A stretch of DNA of 64,000 nt from Streptomyces sp. A0642 (GTDB lineage Bacteria > Actinomycetota > Actinomycetes > Streptomycetales > Streptomycetaceae). The stretch spans positions 1 through 64,000 of the forward strand of contig NZ_SSBL01000024.1 in the NCBI RefSeq assembly GCF_004795105.1, given 5' to 3'. Positions within the stretch are counted from its first letter, which is position 1. Each line of letters begins with the position of its first letter. A model generated the notes under the pieces. That model made no database searches, was not told the DNA's origin, and worked only from the letters and a program-made list of their open reading frames with translations. This document shows, one piece after another, positions 51,183 to 60,100 of this stretch. A program made the position numbers and the translations under genes.

Positions 51183-52580
51183 ATGAAGGTCCGCGCAGGT
51201 CAGGAGCAGGAGTACGAGGTGGAGCAGAGGTACGAGGCGAAGCGGCGAAGCCCCTCGCCGTCCGGCGCCGGACAGGTCGGCGACCCCGGCGCCCGAGGAC
51301 TCGCGCTGCTCATGCACGCCGCGTTCTTCCTGCTGCTGGGCGCCTCGCTGACCCGGTTCCTGCTGCGGCACCCGGGCGAGACACGCACCCCGTGGATCAT
51401 CGGCCTGTCCGTGGCCCTGGCCGCGCTGTACCTGCTCGGGCCCGTCCTCGGCTCCCGGCCGACACCGCGGAGCCTGGCCTGGCTCGGGGTGCTGGTCGCC
51501 GTGTGGATGGTGCTGGTCGTCCTCGCGCCGAGCTTCGCCTGGTGCGCGGTCCCGCTCTTCTACACCGGGCTGCGCATCCTGCCGCCGCGGGCCGCGCTCG
51601 CGCTCGTCGCGCTGCTGACGCTGTTCGTCGTCGCGGCGCAACTGCGGCTGGCCGACGGCTTCGACCCGAACCTGGTCCTCGCCCCGCCGGCCGTCGCCGC
51701 CGTCGCGACCGCCGTCTTCGTCCACATGCAACGCCAGGCCGCCACCCAGGACGAACTCATCGACGACCTGCTGCGCACCCGCCGCGAACTGGCCGCGACC
51801 GAACGGCGCGAAGGAACCCTCGCCGAACGCCAGCGGCTCTCCATGGAGATCCACGACACGCTCGCCCAGGGCCTGTCCAGTCAGCAGATGCTGCTCCAGG
51901 CCGCCGACCGCACCTGGGACACCGACCCGGCGACGGCCCGCCGCCACGTCCGCACCGCCACCGGCATCGCGGAACACAACCTCGCCGAGGCCCGCCGCTT
52001 CGTCCACGACCTGGCCCCCGCCGACCTCGCCGAGGGCGGCGGCCTGGAGGCGGCGCTGCACGCCCTCGCCGCCCGCGAGACCGTGCAGGCGCAGGGCCGG
52101 CTCACCGTCCGCTGCCACGTCGAGGGCACACCGCACGCCGCCCTGCCCGACCGCGTTCAGTCCGCCCTGCTGCGGATCGCCCAGGGCGCCCTGGCCAACG
52201 TCACCGAGCACGCGGGCGCCTCCGAGGCCGCCCTGACCCTCACCCACCTCGACGACCGGACCGTCCTCGACATCGCGGACAACGGCCACGGCTTCACCCC
52301 CGCCACCGGCACCGCACCGCCGGCCGGGGTGCGCGGACACGGGCTGCCCGCGATGCGCGCCCGGCTCCGGCAGCTCGGCGGCACCCTGGCCATCGAGTCC
52401 GCTCCCGGCGAGGGCACCGTGGTGACCGCCGCCGTCCCCGTCACCGCCGTCCCCGCCGCACCGGGCGGTCCCGGCGGCCCGGCGGCCCCGCTCACCGACC
52501 TGCCGGCGGGCGCCGGCACCCCGTTGCCCGGCACACCCGCCGGCTCCGGCACCCCCCTCACCCCAGAGGACCCCGCATGA
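51183..52580 (+). CDS. senS: Sensor histidine kinase (SenS-like, HisKA_3)
   Basis: About 465 residues. A charged N terminus is followed by about five hydrophobic segments (residues 35-190) and a coiled-coil (QDELIDDLLRTRRELAATERREGTLAERQRL). The HisKA_3 phospho-acceptor is in SMEIHDTLAQGLSSQQML, and the ATPase has LDIADNGHGF and GHGLPAMRARLRQLGG. A Pro/Gly/Ala-rich tail of about 45 residues follows. GTG 51219 with a perfect AGGAG is an alternative start. The stop overlaps the regulator start (ATGA). It is divergent from the HbpS-like gene, supporting a redox/haem-sensing role. Confidence 0.83.
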   Translation: MKVRAGQEQEYEVEQRYEAKRRSPSPSGAGQVGDPGARGLALLMHAAFFLLLGASLTRFLLRHPGETRTPWIIGLSVALAALYLLGPVLGSRPTPRSLAWLGVLVAVWMVLVVLAPSFAWCAVPLFYTGLRILPPRAALALVALLTLFVVAAQLRLADGFDPNLVLAPPAVAAVATAVFVHMQRQAATQDELIDDLLRTRRELAATERREGTLAERQRLSMEIHDTLAQGLSSQQMLLQAADRTWDTDPATARRHVRTATGIAEHNLAEARRFVHDLAPADLAEGGGLEAALHALAARETVQAQGRLTVRCHVEGTPHAALPDRVQSALLRIAQGALANVTEHAGASEAALTLTHLDDRTVLDIADNGHGFTPATGTAPPAGVRGHGLPAMRARLRQLGGTLAIESAPGEGTVVTAAVPVTAVPAAPGGPGGPAAPLTDLPAGAGTPLPGTPAGSGTPLTPEDPA

Positions 52581-53215
52581 CGACCGCGCCCCCGCCCGTC
52601 CGGATCCTGCTCTGCGACGACCACGCGGTCGTCCGCGCCGGGCTCCTCGCCCTCCTCGGCAGCGAGCCCGACATCGAGGTCGTCGGCGAGGCGGGCAGCG
52701 GCGAGGAGGCCGTCGCCCTGGCCGCCAAACTGACCCCCGACGTCGTCCTGATGGACCTCCAGCTGGGCGAGGGCATCGACGGCGTCGAAACGACCCGCCG
52801 CATCGTGGCCGGAACCGACGGCGTCCACGTCCTCGTCCTCACCACGTACGACACCGACGCCGACATCACCCGGGCCATCGAGGCGGGCGCCACCGGCTAC
52901 CTGTTGAAGGCGGAGCGCCCCGAGGAACTCTTCGCCGCGATCCGCTCCGCCGCCCAGGGCCGAACCACCCTGTCCCCGCCCGTCGCCAGCCGCGTCATGG
53001 CCCGCATACGCACACCCCGGCCGGCGCTCACCGACCGCGAACGCGACATCCTGGGCCAGCTCTCGCAGGGCCTCGGCAACCGCGACATCGCCCGCGCCCT
53101 CTTCATCAGCGAGGCCACCGTCAAGACGCACCTGGGCCGCATCTACGACAAGCTCGGCGTCGACACCCGCGCCGGTGCGGTGTCCGTGGCCAAGGAACAA
53201 CGCCTGCTGCCCTGA
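52577..53215 (+). CDS. senR: NarL/LuxR-family response regulator (SenR-like)
   Basis: A 212-residue regulator. The receiver domain has acidic pair LLCDDHAVV, phospho-acceptor Asp in DVVLMDLQLGEGIDG, and Lys in YLLKAERP. The C-terminal LuxR helix-turn-helix is LTDRERDILGQLSQGLGNRDIARALFISEATVKTHLGRIYDKLG. The start overlaps the kinase stop; AGAGGA precedes it. Probable partner of the adjacent kinase. Confidence 0.87.
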   Translation: MTTAPPPVRILLCDDHAVVRAGLLALLGSEPDIEVVGEAGSGEEAVALAAKLTPDVVLMDLQLGEGIDGVETTRRIVAGTDGVHVLVLTTYDTDADITRAIEAGATGYLLKAERPEELFAAIRSAAQGRTTLSPPVASRVMARIRTPRPALTDRERDILGQLSQGLGNRDIARALFISEATVKTHLGRIYDKLGVDTRAGAVSVAKEQRLLP

Positions 53216-53390
53216 CACCCCGCCCTACCCCGCGCGCCCCACCCGCGCCACGGCTCCGCCCGGCGCACGCGCCTCCGGGCCCCCCGGCCCGCTGGGCGGG
53301 ATCACTCGGCGGGGCCCGTCGTCCGCCCACGGCCCCGCCTCCGCATCCGCTGAGGCGGGAGCGGTCCGCCGGGCATGACACCATCGAACC

Positions 53391-53888
53391 GTGCTCGACA
53401 TCGGCTACTCCCTCTCCCGACGCTTCCCCGATCCCCCGCAGACCGACTACCGCCGAGCGGACGTCCACGCGCTGCGCCACGATCTGTTCTCCGGGGACGT
53501 CTACCTCGCGGACACCAAGGAGGACCGCGAGGTATCCACAGCCTGGGGATGGGTGCCGGTGCTCGACTTCGCCTGGGCGCTGTGCGACATCGTCGAAAAG
53601 ATCGACCAGGACCCCCGAGGCAATCGCTCGCACCGCCGCCAGTTCGCCGAACTCGACTTCACCGAGTCCTCCGACCGCATGCTCTTCGAGCGCCGGTTCG
53701 GCTGGGTCGACGTCGAAGCCGACTGGATGCCCGCCGAGGAACCGCCCCTCACCTTCAGCCACTCCCTGCTGCGCCGCGAGGCCCGCGACTTCCTGCACGA
53801 CCTGATCGCCGACCTCGCCGACATGCACGAAGGCCTCGCCGACAACCCCACCATCTGGGACCTCCAGTCCCGCTTCCCCCGCCTCTGA
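53391..53888 (+). CDS. Conserved hypothetical protein
   Basis: A 165-residue acidic protein starting at GTG 53391. Conserved-looking blocks are HALRHDLFSGDVYLAD, WGWVPVLDFAWALCDIVEKI, ELDFTESSDRMLFERR and a helical end (REARDFLHDLIADLADMHEGLADNP). No signal peptide or membrane helix. I do not recognise a function. Confidence 0.7.
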   Translation: MLDIGYSLSRRFPDPPQTDYRRADVHALRHDLFSGDVYLADTKEDREVSTAWGWVPVLDFAWALCDIVEKIDQDPRGNRSHRRQFAELDFTESSDRMLFERRFGWVDVEADWMPAEEPPLTFSHSLLRREARDFLHDLIADLADMHEGLADNPTIWDLQSRFPRL

Positions 53889-54174
53889 CCGGTCCCGCCC
53901 CCGGAGCCGGGGCGCCCGCCCGCCCTTGACCGGGGCGCGCCCGGATTCAGGCATCCCCCGTCCGGCCGGGCTGCACCCGGAGCCGGGGCGCTCGCCCGCG
54001 CCTGACCGGGCTGCCCCCGGACCTGGACGCCCCGCGCCCCCGAGCCCTCCGACCGGTAGCGCCGCCCCCGGATTCGGGCCTCACCCGCCTCCGACCGGGC
54101 CGCCCCCTAGGCCACCGGGACCCCCGCACCCCCCGGGACTTAGGCGCCCGTCCCCGCCCCGAGGTGCACCCCCC
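53889..54174. repeat. Low-complexity GC region with degenerate repeats
   Basis: Repeated short blocks such as GACCGGG, GCCCCCGGA and GAGCCGGGGCG across 286 bases between convergent genes. No gene accepted. Confidence 0.5.
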
Positions 54175-54876
54175 TCACGCCTCCACCCGCACCCCGATCT
54201 GCGCCGCGAACGCCGGAGCCAGCTCCATCAGCTGTGACGGGCTGATCACCGCACCCGCCAGCCGCTCCACACCCCGCGCGATGTCCAGCTCGGCGACCGT
54301 CCGCAGATCCACCGCCTCCATCCGCACCGCACTGAAATCGGCCCGCTTCAGCACACAGTCCCGGAACTCCACCCGGGCCAAATGCGCGCCCCCGAAATCC
54401 GGCTCCGAGAGCACACACCCCTCGAACACCACGTCCTTCAGGCGGGCCTTGCGCAGATTGAGGTAGTCGATCTTCCCGCCCCGGACCAGGACCCGCTCCA
54501 GGACCGCCCCGTGCATCTGCACCCCGCCCAGCCGCGCGTCCACGATCTCCACATCGCGCAACGACACCTCAGCGAGATCGGTGCCCACCCCCCGTACCCC
54601 CGTCAGCACGGAGTCGATGAACCGGGCCCTGACCAGATCCGTACGGTCCAGGGCGCAGCCGTCGAGAGCGCAGTCCATGAACCGGGCGCCCGGACCGGAC
54701 GCGTCCGCCAGGTCCACCGCGTCGAACCGCAGGCCGTCGTAGTCCCCGTCCGGCTCCAGGCCGCCCCCCTCGAACGCCACCAGCGGCGGCAGCCGCACCT
54801 CCGGCCGCCGGGCCTCGGCGACACCGCCCTTGCCGCCCCTGCCCGTACCGCCACCACTACCGCCGCTGCGCACCAT
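54175..54876 (-). CDS. Pentapeptide-repeat protein
   Basis: About 233 residues. A Gly-rich N terminus (25 residues) is followed by pentapeptide-type A(D/N)LxX turns: LRFDAVDLADASGPGARFMDCALDGCALDRTDLVRARFIDSV, then LAEVSLRDVEIVDARLGGVQMHGAVLERV, LNLRKARLKDVVFEGCVLSEPDFGGAHLARVEFRDCVLKRADF. These form a quadrilateral beta-helix. Function unknown; some relatives protect DNA gyrase. Starts at 54873 to 54906 are all possible. Confidence 0.86.
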   Translation of the reverse strand: MVRSGGSGGGTGRGGKGGVAEARRPEVRLPPLVAFEGGGLEPDGDYDGLRFDAVDLADASGPGARFMDCALDGCALDRTDLVRARFIDSVLTGVRGVGTDLAEVSLRDVEIVDARLGGVQMHGAVLERVLVRGGKIDYLNLRKARLKDVVFEGCVLSEPDFGGAHLARVEFRDCVLKRADFSAVRMEAVDLRTVAELDIARGVERLAGAVISPSQLMELAPAFAAQIGVRVEA

Positions 54877-54992
54877 GCCCCCCATCGTGACGCACGCCAC
54901 TGACAACGCCCGCCGCCGATGTCACATCCCGGCCCCCGCCGGCCGTCCCGTCACCAGAGACACCTCCAACGGAACCGAAGGAGACCGGGACC

Positions 54993-56162
54993 ATGCAGCG
55001 CATCCACATCGTGGGCGGCGGCCTCGCCGGCTTCACGGCGGCGATCACCGCAGCCGAATCCGGCGCCCGGACAACCGTCCACGAGGCCCACCACACCCTC
55101 GGCGGACGGGCCAGAACCGCCGAGGGCCCCTACCGCACGAACCACGGCCCGCACGCCCTCTACCGCCACGGCCCCCACTGGACCTGGCTCCACCGGCGCA
55201 ACCTGCTCGGCGACACCGTCACCGTGCCACCCCTCGAAGCCCATCGCCTCCGCTTCCGCCACCACGGCGCCCTGCGCCGCACCCCGCCGCTCGCCGTCCT
55301 GCGCCTCAGCCGCCGTGACGCCGCCCGGGCACCGGTCGACGCCGACTTCCACGCATGGGCCGTCACACAGGTGGGCGAGGAGGGCGCCCGCGCCGCCGCG
55401 CACTACGCCGCCGTCGCGCTCTACCACCACGACCCCGGCAGCCTCTCCGCCGCCTTCGTCCAGGAACGGCTCCGACGCGCCGCCGCCCTGCCCCCCGAGG
55501 CCCGCTACCCCGTCGGCGGCTGGTACCGGATCATCGACCGGATGGCCTCCCGCGCCTGGAACCTCGGCGTCCGCATCGAGACCACGTCCCGCATCGAACC
55601 GGCCGGCCTCGCCACCCTCGCCCGCACCGGTCCGGTCGTCGTCGCCACCTCGCTCGACGCCGCCCGCACCCTGCTCGGCGACCCCGCCCTCACCTGGCCC
55701 TCCGGCCGTACCGCCCTCGTCGACCTGGCCGTTCGCACCCGCCGCGGCGACGCGTTCGCCGTCTCCGACCTCGACGCACCCGGCTGGATCGAACGCTTCA
55801 CCGCCCAGGACCGCACCCTCGCCCCCGCCGGCGAACAACTCGTCCAGGGCCAGTTCCCCGTGGCCCCCGACGAGGCCCGGGCCGCCGGCGCCACCCGCGC
55901 CGAGGCCCTCCTCGACCTGGGATTCCCCGGCTGGCGCGACCGCACCGTGTGGCGCCGCGACTCCCTCGCCTCCGGCCGTACCGGTGCCGTCGACCACCCC
56001 GGCACCACCTGGCGCGACCGCCCCGCCATCGACCGCGGCGACGGCGTCTACCTCGCCGGGGACCAGGTCGCGGCCCCCGGCCTCCTCAGCGAGGTGTCCT
56101 TCACCAGCGGCATCGAGGCGGCCCTCCTCGCCCTCGGCGCCCGCGCCACCGTCACCCCGTGA
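54993..56162 (+). CDS. FAD-dependent oxidoreductase (phytoene-desaturase-like amine oxidase fold)
   Basis: A 389-residue flavoprotein. The dinucleotide fold IHIVGGGLAGFTAAITAAESGARTTVHEAHHTLGGRARTA lies at residues 4-42, and the second FAD motif GDGVYLAGDQVAAPGLLSEVSFTSGIEAALLAL is at the end. The middle is alpha/beta with YPVGGWYRIIDRMASRAWNLG. Such proteins oxidise or isomerise isoprenoid or amine substrates; none is indicated here. GAAGGAG precedes ATG 54993. Its transcript probably stands alone. Confidence 0.78.
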   Translation: MQRIHIVGGGLAGFTAAITAAESGARTTVHEAHHTLGGRARTAEGPYRTNHGPHALYRHGPHWTWLHRRNLLGDTVTVPPLEAHRLRFRHHGALRRTPPLAVLRLSRRDAARAPVDADFHAWAVTQVGEEGARAAAHYAAVALYHHDPGSLSAAFVQERLRRAAALPPEARYPVGGWYRIIDRMASRAWNLGVRIETTSRIEPAGLATLARTGPVVVATSLDAARTLLGDPALTWPSGRTALVDLAVRTRRGDAFAVSDLDAPGWIERFTAQDRTLAPAGEQLVQGQFPVAPDEARAAGATRAEALLDLGFPGWRDRTVWRRDSLASGRTGAVDHPGTTWRDRPAIDRGDGVYLAGDQVAAPGLLSEVSFTSGIEAALLALGARATVTP

Positions 56163-56176
56163 ACCCGCAGGTCGGC

Positions 56177-56270
56177 CGCCGAGCTCCGCCAGCGCCGTCC
56201 GTCACCCGCAGAGCTCCGCCCACCCCCGTCCGTCACCCGCCGAGCTCCGCCAGCGCCCCGTCCGTCAGCC
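56177..56270. repeat. Three ~31-bp tandem repeats at the 3' end of the GNAT gene
   Basis: Three units on GAGCTCCGCC...GTCCGTCAcCC run from about 56177 to 56270. The last unit encodes the C-terminal TDGALAELGG of the GNAT protein, and the other two extend past its stop. Confidence 0.72.
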
Positions 56271-56703
56271 GGTACACCGTCCACTCGTCCTGCGGCCGCG
56301 CGCCCAGCGACTCGTAGAAGGCGATGGACGGGGCGTTCCAGTCCAGCACCGACCACTCCAGACGCTCGTAACCACGCTCCACACAGATCCGCGCCAGCTC
56401 CGTGAGCAGCGCCTTCCCGTGCCCGCCGCCACGGGACTCCGGACGCACGTACAGGTCCTCCAGGTAGATCCCGTGCACCCCGCGCCACGTCGAGAAGTTG
56501 AGGAACCACAGGGCGAATCCGACGATCTCGCCGTCGTCCGTCTCGGCAATGTGCGCGTAGGCCGCAGGGCGCTCACCGAACAGCGCCTCGTGCAGCTGCG
56601 CCTCCGTGGCCCTGACCTCGTCCAGAGCCTTCTCGTAGTCGGCCAGTTCCCGGACCATCCCGTGAATGGCAGGGACATCTGCAGCGGTAGCGTGACGAAT
56701 CAT
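56233..56703 (-). CDS. GNAT-family N-acetyltransferase (diamine acetyltransferase-like)
   Basis: A 156-residue acetyltransferase. MIRHATAADVPAIHGMVRELADYEKALDEVRATEAQLHEALFGERPAAYAHIAE leads to the acetyl-CoA loop YLEDLYVRPESRGGGHGKALLTELARICVERG and WSVLDWNAPSIAFYESLGARP. The pattern suits SAT1-like enzymes acting on polyamines or thialysine. The C terminus lies within a tandem repeat. Confidence 0.87.
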   Translation of the reverse strand: MIRHATAADVPAIHGMVRELADYEKALDEVRATEAQLHEALFGERPAAYAHIAETDDGEIVGFALWFLNFSTWRGVHGIYLEDLYVRPESRGGGHGKALLTELARICVERGYERLEWSVLDWNAPSIAFYESLGARPQDEWTVYRLTDGALAELGG

Positions 56704-56742
56704 GGAAGCAGCGTAAACAGCACCCTTCTGCCCGCCCGCGCG

Positions 56743-57645
56743 CTACCCCCGCCCCAGCAACAGCCGAGCCACCTCGGCCTGCTCCGGCGCCAGCCGCCGC
56801 TCACCCATCTCGGCGCCCCAGCACGCGTTCTGCAGCACCCGCCCCAGCGTCCACGCCCGCGCACGCCCCCGGTCCAGGCCGAGCGCCTCCGTCAGCAGAT
56901 CGAACCGCCGCCCCACCCCCGCCGCGTCGAACCGGTCGACCAGCGCCGGCAACAGCTCGAACCCCGGATCGCCGGCCAGCGGCTTCGGATCGATCGCCAC
57001 CCACTGCCCGCCGCGGCCCGCCAGCACATTGCCGAAATGCAGATCCCAGTGCAGCAACCGGTCCCCCGGCTCACCCGCCACCTCCCGCACCGCCGCCGCG
57101 CAGTCCCGCACCAGCCGCCGCTCCGCCTCGTCGGCCAGCGAGTCCGCCACCCCGGACGCCGCCCCCACCACCCGCGCCGCGACCTCCCCCAGCCCTCGCA
57201 GACCGCACCCCTCCGGAGCCCGCACCGCCGTCAGACCCGCCAGCAGCTCGGCGACCACCCGCACGGCCTGCCACACGTCCGCCACCCCGGACAGCGCACG
57301 CCGCCCGTCGAGGCGTTCCAGCAGCATCGCCCCCGTCGCCGCGTCGTGCTCCCACAGCTCCACCGCACCCGCCGACGCCTCCCCCCACACCCGCAGCGCG
57401 ACCGGCTCCCCCGCCGTCTCCCCATCCACCGGCTGCAACTTCAGCACCGCCCGGCGCCCGTCCGCCTCCCGCACCACCGGAAGGACCAGCGCGCACACCC
57501 CGTAGAGAGGATCACCGTCCCGGGCCAGGCCCCAGCGCCCCAGGAAGTCCGCCGCCATCCCCGGCAGCGCGGCGATGAACGCCCGGCCGGCCTCGCCGTT
57601 GTACCTGGACTGTGTGGCGATCAGCGCATCCGGAATGTCAATCAC
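56743..57645 (-). CDS. Aminoglycoside/hydroxyurea phosphotransferase-like kinase (APH(6) type)
   Basis: A 300-residue eukaryotic-type kinase fold. VLKLQPVDGETAGEPVALRVWGEASAGAVELWEHDAATGAMLLERLDG precedes the catalytic loop LLHWDLHFGNVLAG and the metal-binding AIDPKPLAGDPGFELLPAL. These match streptomycin-6-kinase-like enzymes, although genomic homologues often have no proven drug substrate. GTG 57645 follows AGGAT. Confidence 0.82.
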   Translation of the reverse strand: MIDIPDALIATQSRYNGEAGRAFIAALPGMAADFLGRWGLARDGDPLYGVCALVLPVVREADGRRAVLKLQPVDGETAGEPVALRVWGEASAGAVELWEHDAATGAMLLERLDGRRALSGVADVWQAVRVVAELLAGLTAVRAPEGCGLRGLGEVAARVVGAASGVADSLADEAERRLVRDCAAAVREVAGEPGDRLLHWDLHFGNVLAGRGGQWVAIDPKPLAGDPGFELLPALVDRFDAAGVGRRFDLLTEALGLDRGRARAWTLGRVLQNACWGAEMGERRLAPEQAEVARLLLGRG

Positions 57646-57678
57646 GCCGCCGATCCTAGGAGCGTGCGTCAATCGGCT

Positions 57679-58353
57679 ATGACCCCGAGCCATCCCGCCC
57701 CGCCCACACGGCCCCGCCCCGCACCCGCCGCGTGGATCCGCAGCGCCGGCTCATGGATCCGCAGCGCCCCCGGCACGTACCTCTGGCTGACCGCGCTCTT
57801 CGTCACCACGGTCATCGTCCACCAGATGTCACCCGCGTTCGAGGAGGAATTCCTCCGCCAGCGCTCCACCAACATCCACGAGCTCTCCCAGAACCCGGTC
57901 CGCGTCCTCATCAGCAGCGCCTTCTGGATCGACAGCGGGAAATGGCTGCCCTACGCCCTCCTCTACACCGTCTTCCACGCCCCCGCCGAACGCCGCCTCG
58001 GCACCCTGCGCTGGTTCATCGTCGTCGCCGCCGCCCACGTCCTCGCCACCCTCGTCAGCGAAGGGGTCCTCGCGTGGGCCATCCAGCACGGCCACGCCCA
58101 GGAGACCGCCGTCAACACCCTCGATGTGGGCGTCAGTTACTCACTCGCCGGAGTCGTCGCCGTCCTCACCTACTACATCGCGCACCCCTGGCGGTACGTC
58201 TACCTCTTCGCCGTCCTCGTCATCTACGCCGTCCCCCTCGTCACCGGCGCGACCTTCACCGACATCGGCCACTTCACCGGCGTACTGATCGGTCTCGCCT
58301 GCTACCCCCTGACCCGCACCCGCCCCGAGACGAAACCCACCCCCGCCCAGTAA
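57679..58353 (+). CDS. Rhomboid-like membrane protein
   Basis: A 224-residue protein with about six hydrophobic segments. GVSYSLAG (S153) takes the place of the rhomboid GxSG motif and DIGHFTGVLIGL (H198) carries the catalytic His. The Gly after Ser is replaced by Tyr. Small duplicated WIRSA blocks lie near the N terminus. Intramembrane protease activity is possible but not certain. ATG 57679 is divergent from the APH-like gene across about 30 bases. Confidence 0.72.
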   Translation: MTPSHPAPPTRPRPAPAAWIRSAGSWIRSAPGTYLWLTALFVTTVIVHQMSPAFEEEFLRQRSTNIHELSQNPVRVLISSAFWIDSGKWLPYALLYTVFHAPAERRLGTLRWFIVVAAAHVLATLVSEGVLAWAIQHGHAQETAVNTLDVGVSYSLAGVVAVLTYYIAHPWRYVYLFAVLVIYAVPLVTGATFTDIGHFTGVLIGLACYPLTRTRPETKPTPAQ

Positions 58354-58408
58354 CCTCCCGCCACAACAGCCACACAGCCACCCGGCCACACGGACAAGCA
58401 GGGGCAAC

Positions 58409-59809
58409 ATGAGCACCGTCAGCACCGTCAACGGCGGCATATCCTTCTGGTACGCGCACCAGGGCACCCCGGCCCCCCGCGAACCCCTGCCCGGCGACAG
58501 CACCGCCGACGTCTGCATCGTCGGCGGCGGATACACCGGACTCTGGACGGCGTACTACCTCAAGAAGGCCGTCCCCTTCCTCAACATCACCGTGCTGGAA
58601 GCCAAGTTCTGCGGTTACGGCGCCTCCGGACGCAACGGCGGCTGGCTCTACAACGGCGTCGCCGGCCGCGACCGCTACGCGAAACTCCACGGCCACGACG
58701 CCGCCGTCCGCCTCCAGAAGGCGATGAACGACACCGTCGACGAGGTCGTCCGCGTCGCCGCCGAGGAGAAGATCGACGCCGACATCCACCGGGGCGGCGT
58801 CCTCGAAGTGGCCTGCACCCCGGCCCAACTCGCCCGCCTCAAGGACTTCCACGCCGTCGAGATCGCCTTCGGCGAGACCGACCGCACCCTGCACGGCGCC
58901 CGCGAGACCGCCGAACGCGTCCGCGTCAGCGGCGCCGTCGGCTCCACCTGGACCCCGCACGGCGCCCGACTCCACCCCGCGAAACTCGTCACCGGCCTCG
59001 CCGACGCCGTGGAAGCGCTCGGCGTCACGATCCACGAGTCGACCCCCGTCACCGAGATCAGGCCCAAGCACGCCGTCACGCCCTACGGCACCGTCCGCGC
59101 CCCCTACATCCTGCGCTGCACCGAGGGCTTCACCGCCGGACTCAAGGGCCAGAAGCGCACCTGGCTCCCCATGAACTCCTCCATGATCGCCACCGAGCCC
59201 CTCCCCGCCTCCGTCTGGGAGACCCTCGGCTGGGACGGCCGCGAAACCCTCGGCGACATGGCCCACGCCTACATGTACGCCCAGCGCACCGCCGACGACC
59301 GCATCGCCCTCGGCGGCCGCGGTGTCCCCTACCGCTACGGCTCCGCCACCGACAACGACGGCCGGACCCAGCCCGCCACCATCGAGGCCCTGCGCGAACT
59401 CCTCATCCGCCTCTTCCCCACCACCGCCGGCGCCCGCATCGACCACGCCTGGTCCGGCGTCCTCGGCGTCCCCCGCGACTGGTGCGCCACCGTCACCCTC
59501 GACCGCTCCACCGGCCTCGGCTGGGCCGGCGGCTACGTCGGCTCCGGCGTCGCCACCACCAACCTCGCCGCCCGCACCCTGCGCGACCTGATCCAGCAGG
59601 ACTCCGGCCAGTCCGGCCCCACCGAACTGACCGCCCTCCCCTGGGTCAACCACCGCGTCCGCCGCTGGGAACCCGAACCCCTGCGCTGGCTCGGCGTCCA
59701 CGGCATGTACGCCGCCTACCGGGCCGCCGACCGCCGGGAACGCACCTCGCCACGCCCCGCCACGGACGGCATCGCGAAGATCGCGGACCGGCTGTCCGGG
59801 CGGGGCTGA
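58409..59809 (+). CDS. FAD-dependent amine oxidase (DAO fold, PuuB-like)
   Basis: A 466-residue DAO-family flavoprotein. The FAD motif DVCIVGGGYTGLWTAYYLKKAVPFLNITVLEAKFCGYGASGRNGGWL lies at about 34-78, with the family RNGGW. The C-terminal HAWSGVLGVPRDWCATV and GLGWAGGYVGSGVATTNLAARTLRDL complete the site. These resemble gamma-glutamylputrescine oxidase and related oxidases. The substrate is unknown. It is 55 bases after the rhomboid-like gene. Confidence 0.86.
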   Translation: MSTVSTVNGGISFWYAHQGTPAPREPLPGDSTADVCIVGGGYTGLWTAYYLKKAVPFLNITVLEAKFCGYGASGRNGGWLYNGVAGRDRYAKLHGHDAAVRLQKAMNDTVDEVVRVAAEEKIDADIHRGGVLEVACTPAQLARLKDFHAVEIAFGETDRTLHGARETAERVRVSGAVGSTWTPHGARLHPAKLVTGLADAVEALGVTIHESTPVTEIRPKHAVTPYGTVRAPYILRCTEGFTAGLKGQKRTWLPMNSSMIATEPLPASVWETLGWDGRETLGDMAHAYMYAQRTADDRIALGGRGVPYRYGSATDNDGRTQPATIEALRELLIRLFPTTAGARIDHAWSGVLGVPRDWCATVTLDRSTGLGWAGGYVGSGVATTNLAARTLRDLIQQDSGQSGPTELTALPWVNHRVRRWEPEPLRWLGVHGMYAAYRAADRRERTSPRPATDGIAKIADRLSGRG

Positions 59810-59827
59810 GCGGGGTCGGGAACAGAA

Positions 59828-59864
59828 GAAGTCCCAGGTCAGCAATACGCTGAACTGGGACTTC
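59828..59864. terminator. Hairpin between FAD gene and tRNA-Thr
   Basis: Outer arms GAAGTCCCAG and CTGGGACTTC enclose a second stem (TCAGC/GCTGA). It can end the FAD gene rightward and the tRNA leftward. Confidence 0.83.
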
Positions 59865-59865
59865 G

Positions 59866-59939
59866 AGCCGCCTGTCGGACTCGAACCGACGACCTATTGA
59901 TTACAAATCAATTGCTCTAGCCAACTGAGCTAAGGCGGC
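59866..59939 (-). tRNA. tRNA-Thr (anticodon UGU)
   Basis: Read leftward: acceptor GCCGCCT pairs with AGGCGGC, D-arm GCTC/GAGC, anticodon stem ATTGA/TCAAT with loop TTTGTAA (anticodon TGT), T-arm GTCGG TTCGAGT CCGAC, discriminator T. No CCA is encoded. Confidence 0.95.
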
Positions 59940-60100
59940 AACACACGCGGTTGAAGCAAGCACGCGCGCGAGCCCTCACTCTACACAGCGCCCCACTCGC
60001 CGATCCAGGAAGTTCCTCCCGCCCCGTAACCGTCCGAGCACCCGTGCGTTAAAAACACTGACGTACTGATCCGGATATCGGACAGTCGGGGAAAGGAAGC

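Noticed and set aside
54919..57678. N-terminal 900 residues of an open frame that runs into the rhomboid-like gene
   Set aside because: It overlaps the FAD oxidoreductase in another frame and is antisense to the GNAT and APH-like genes; composition is Pro/Arg/Thr-rich. Only the part from ATG 57679 looks like protein.
59866..59939. tRNA-Thr as the attachment site for the TnpB element
   Set aside because: Integration normally uses the tRNA 3' end, which faces the FAD gene; TnpB lies on the 5' side and no integrase or repeated tRNA tail was seen.
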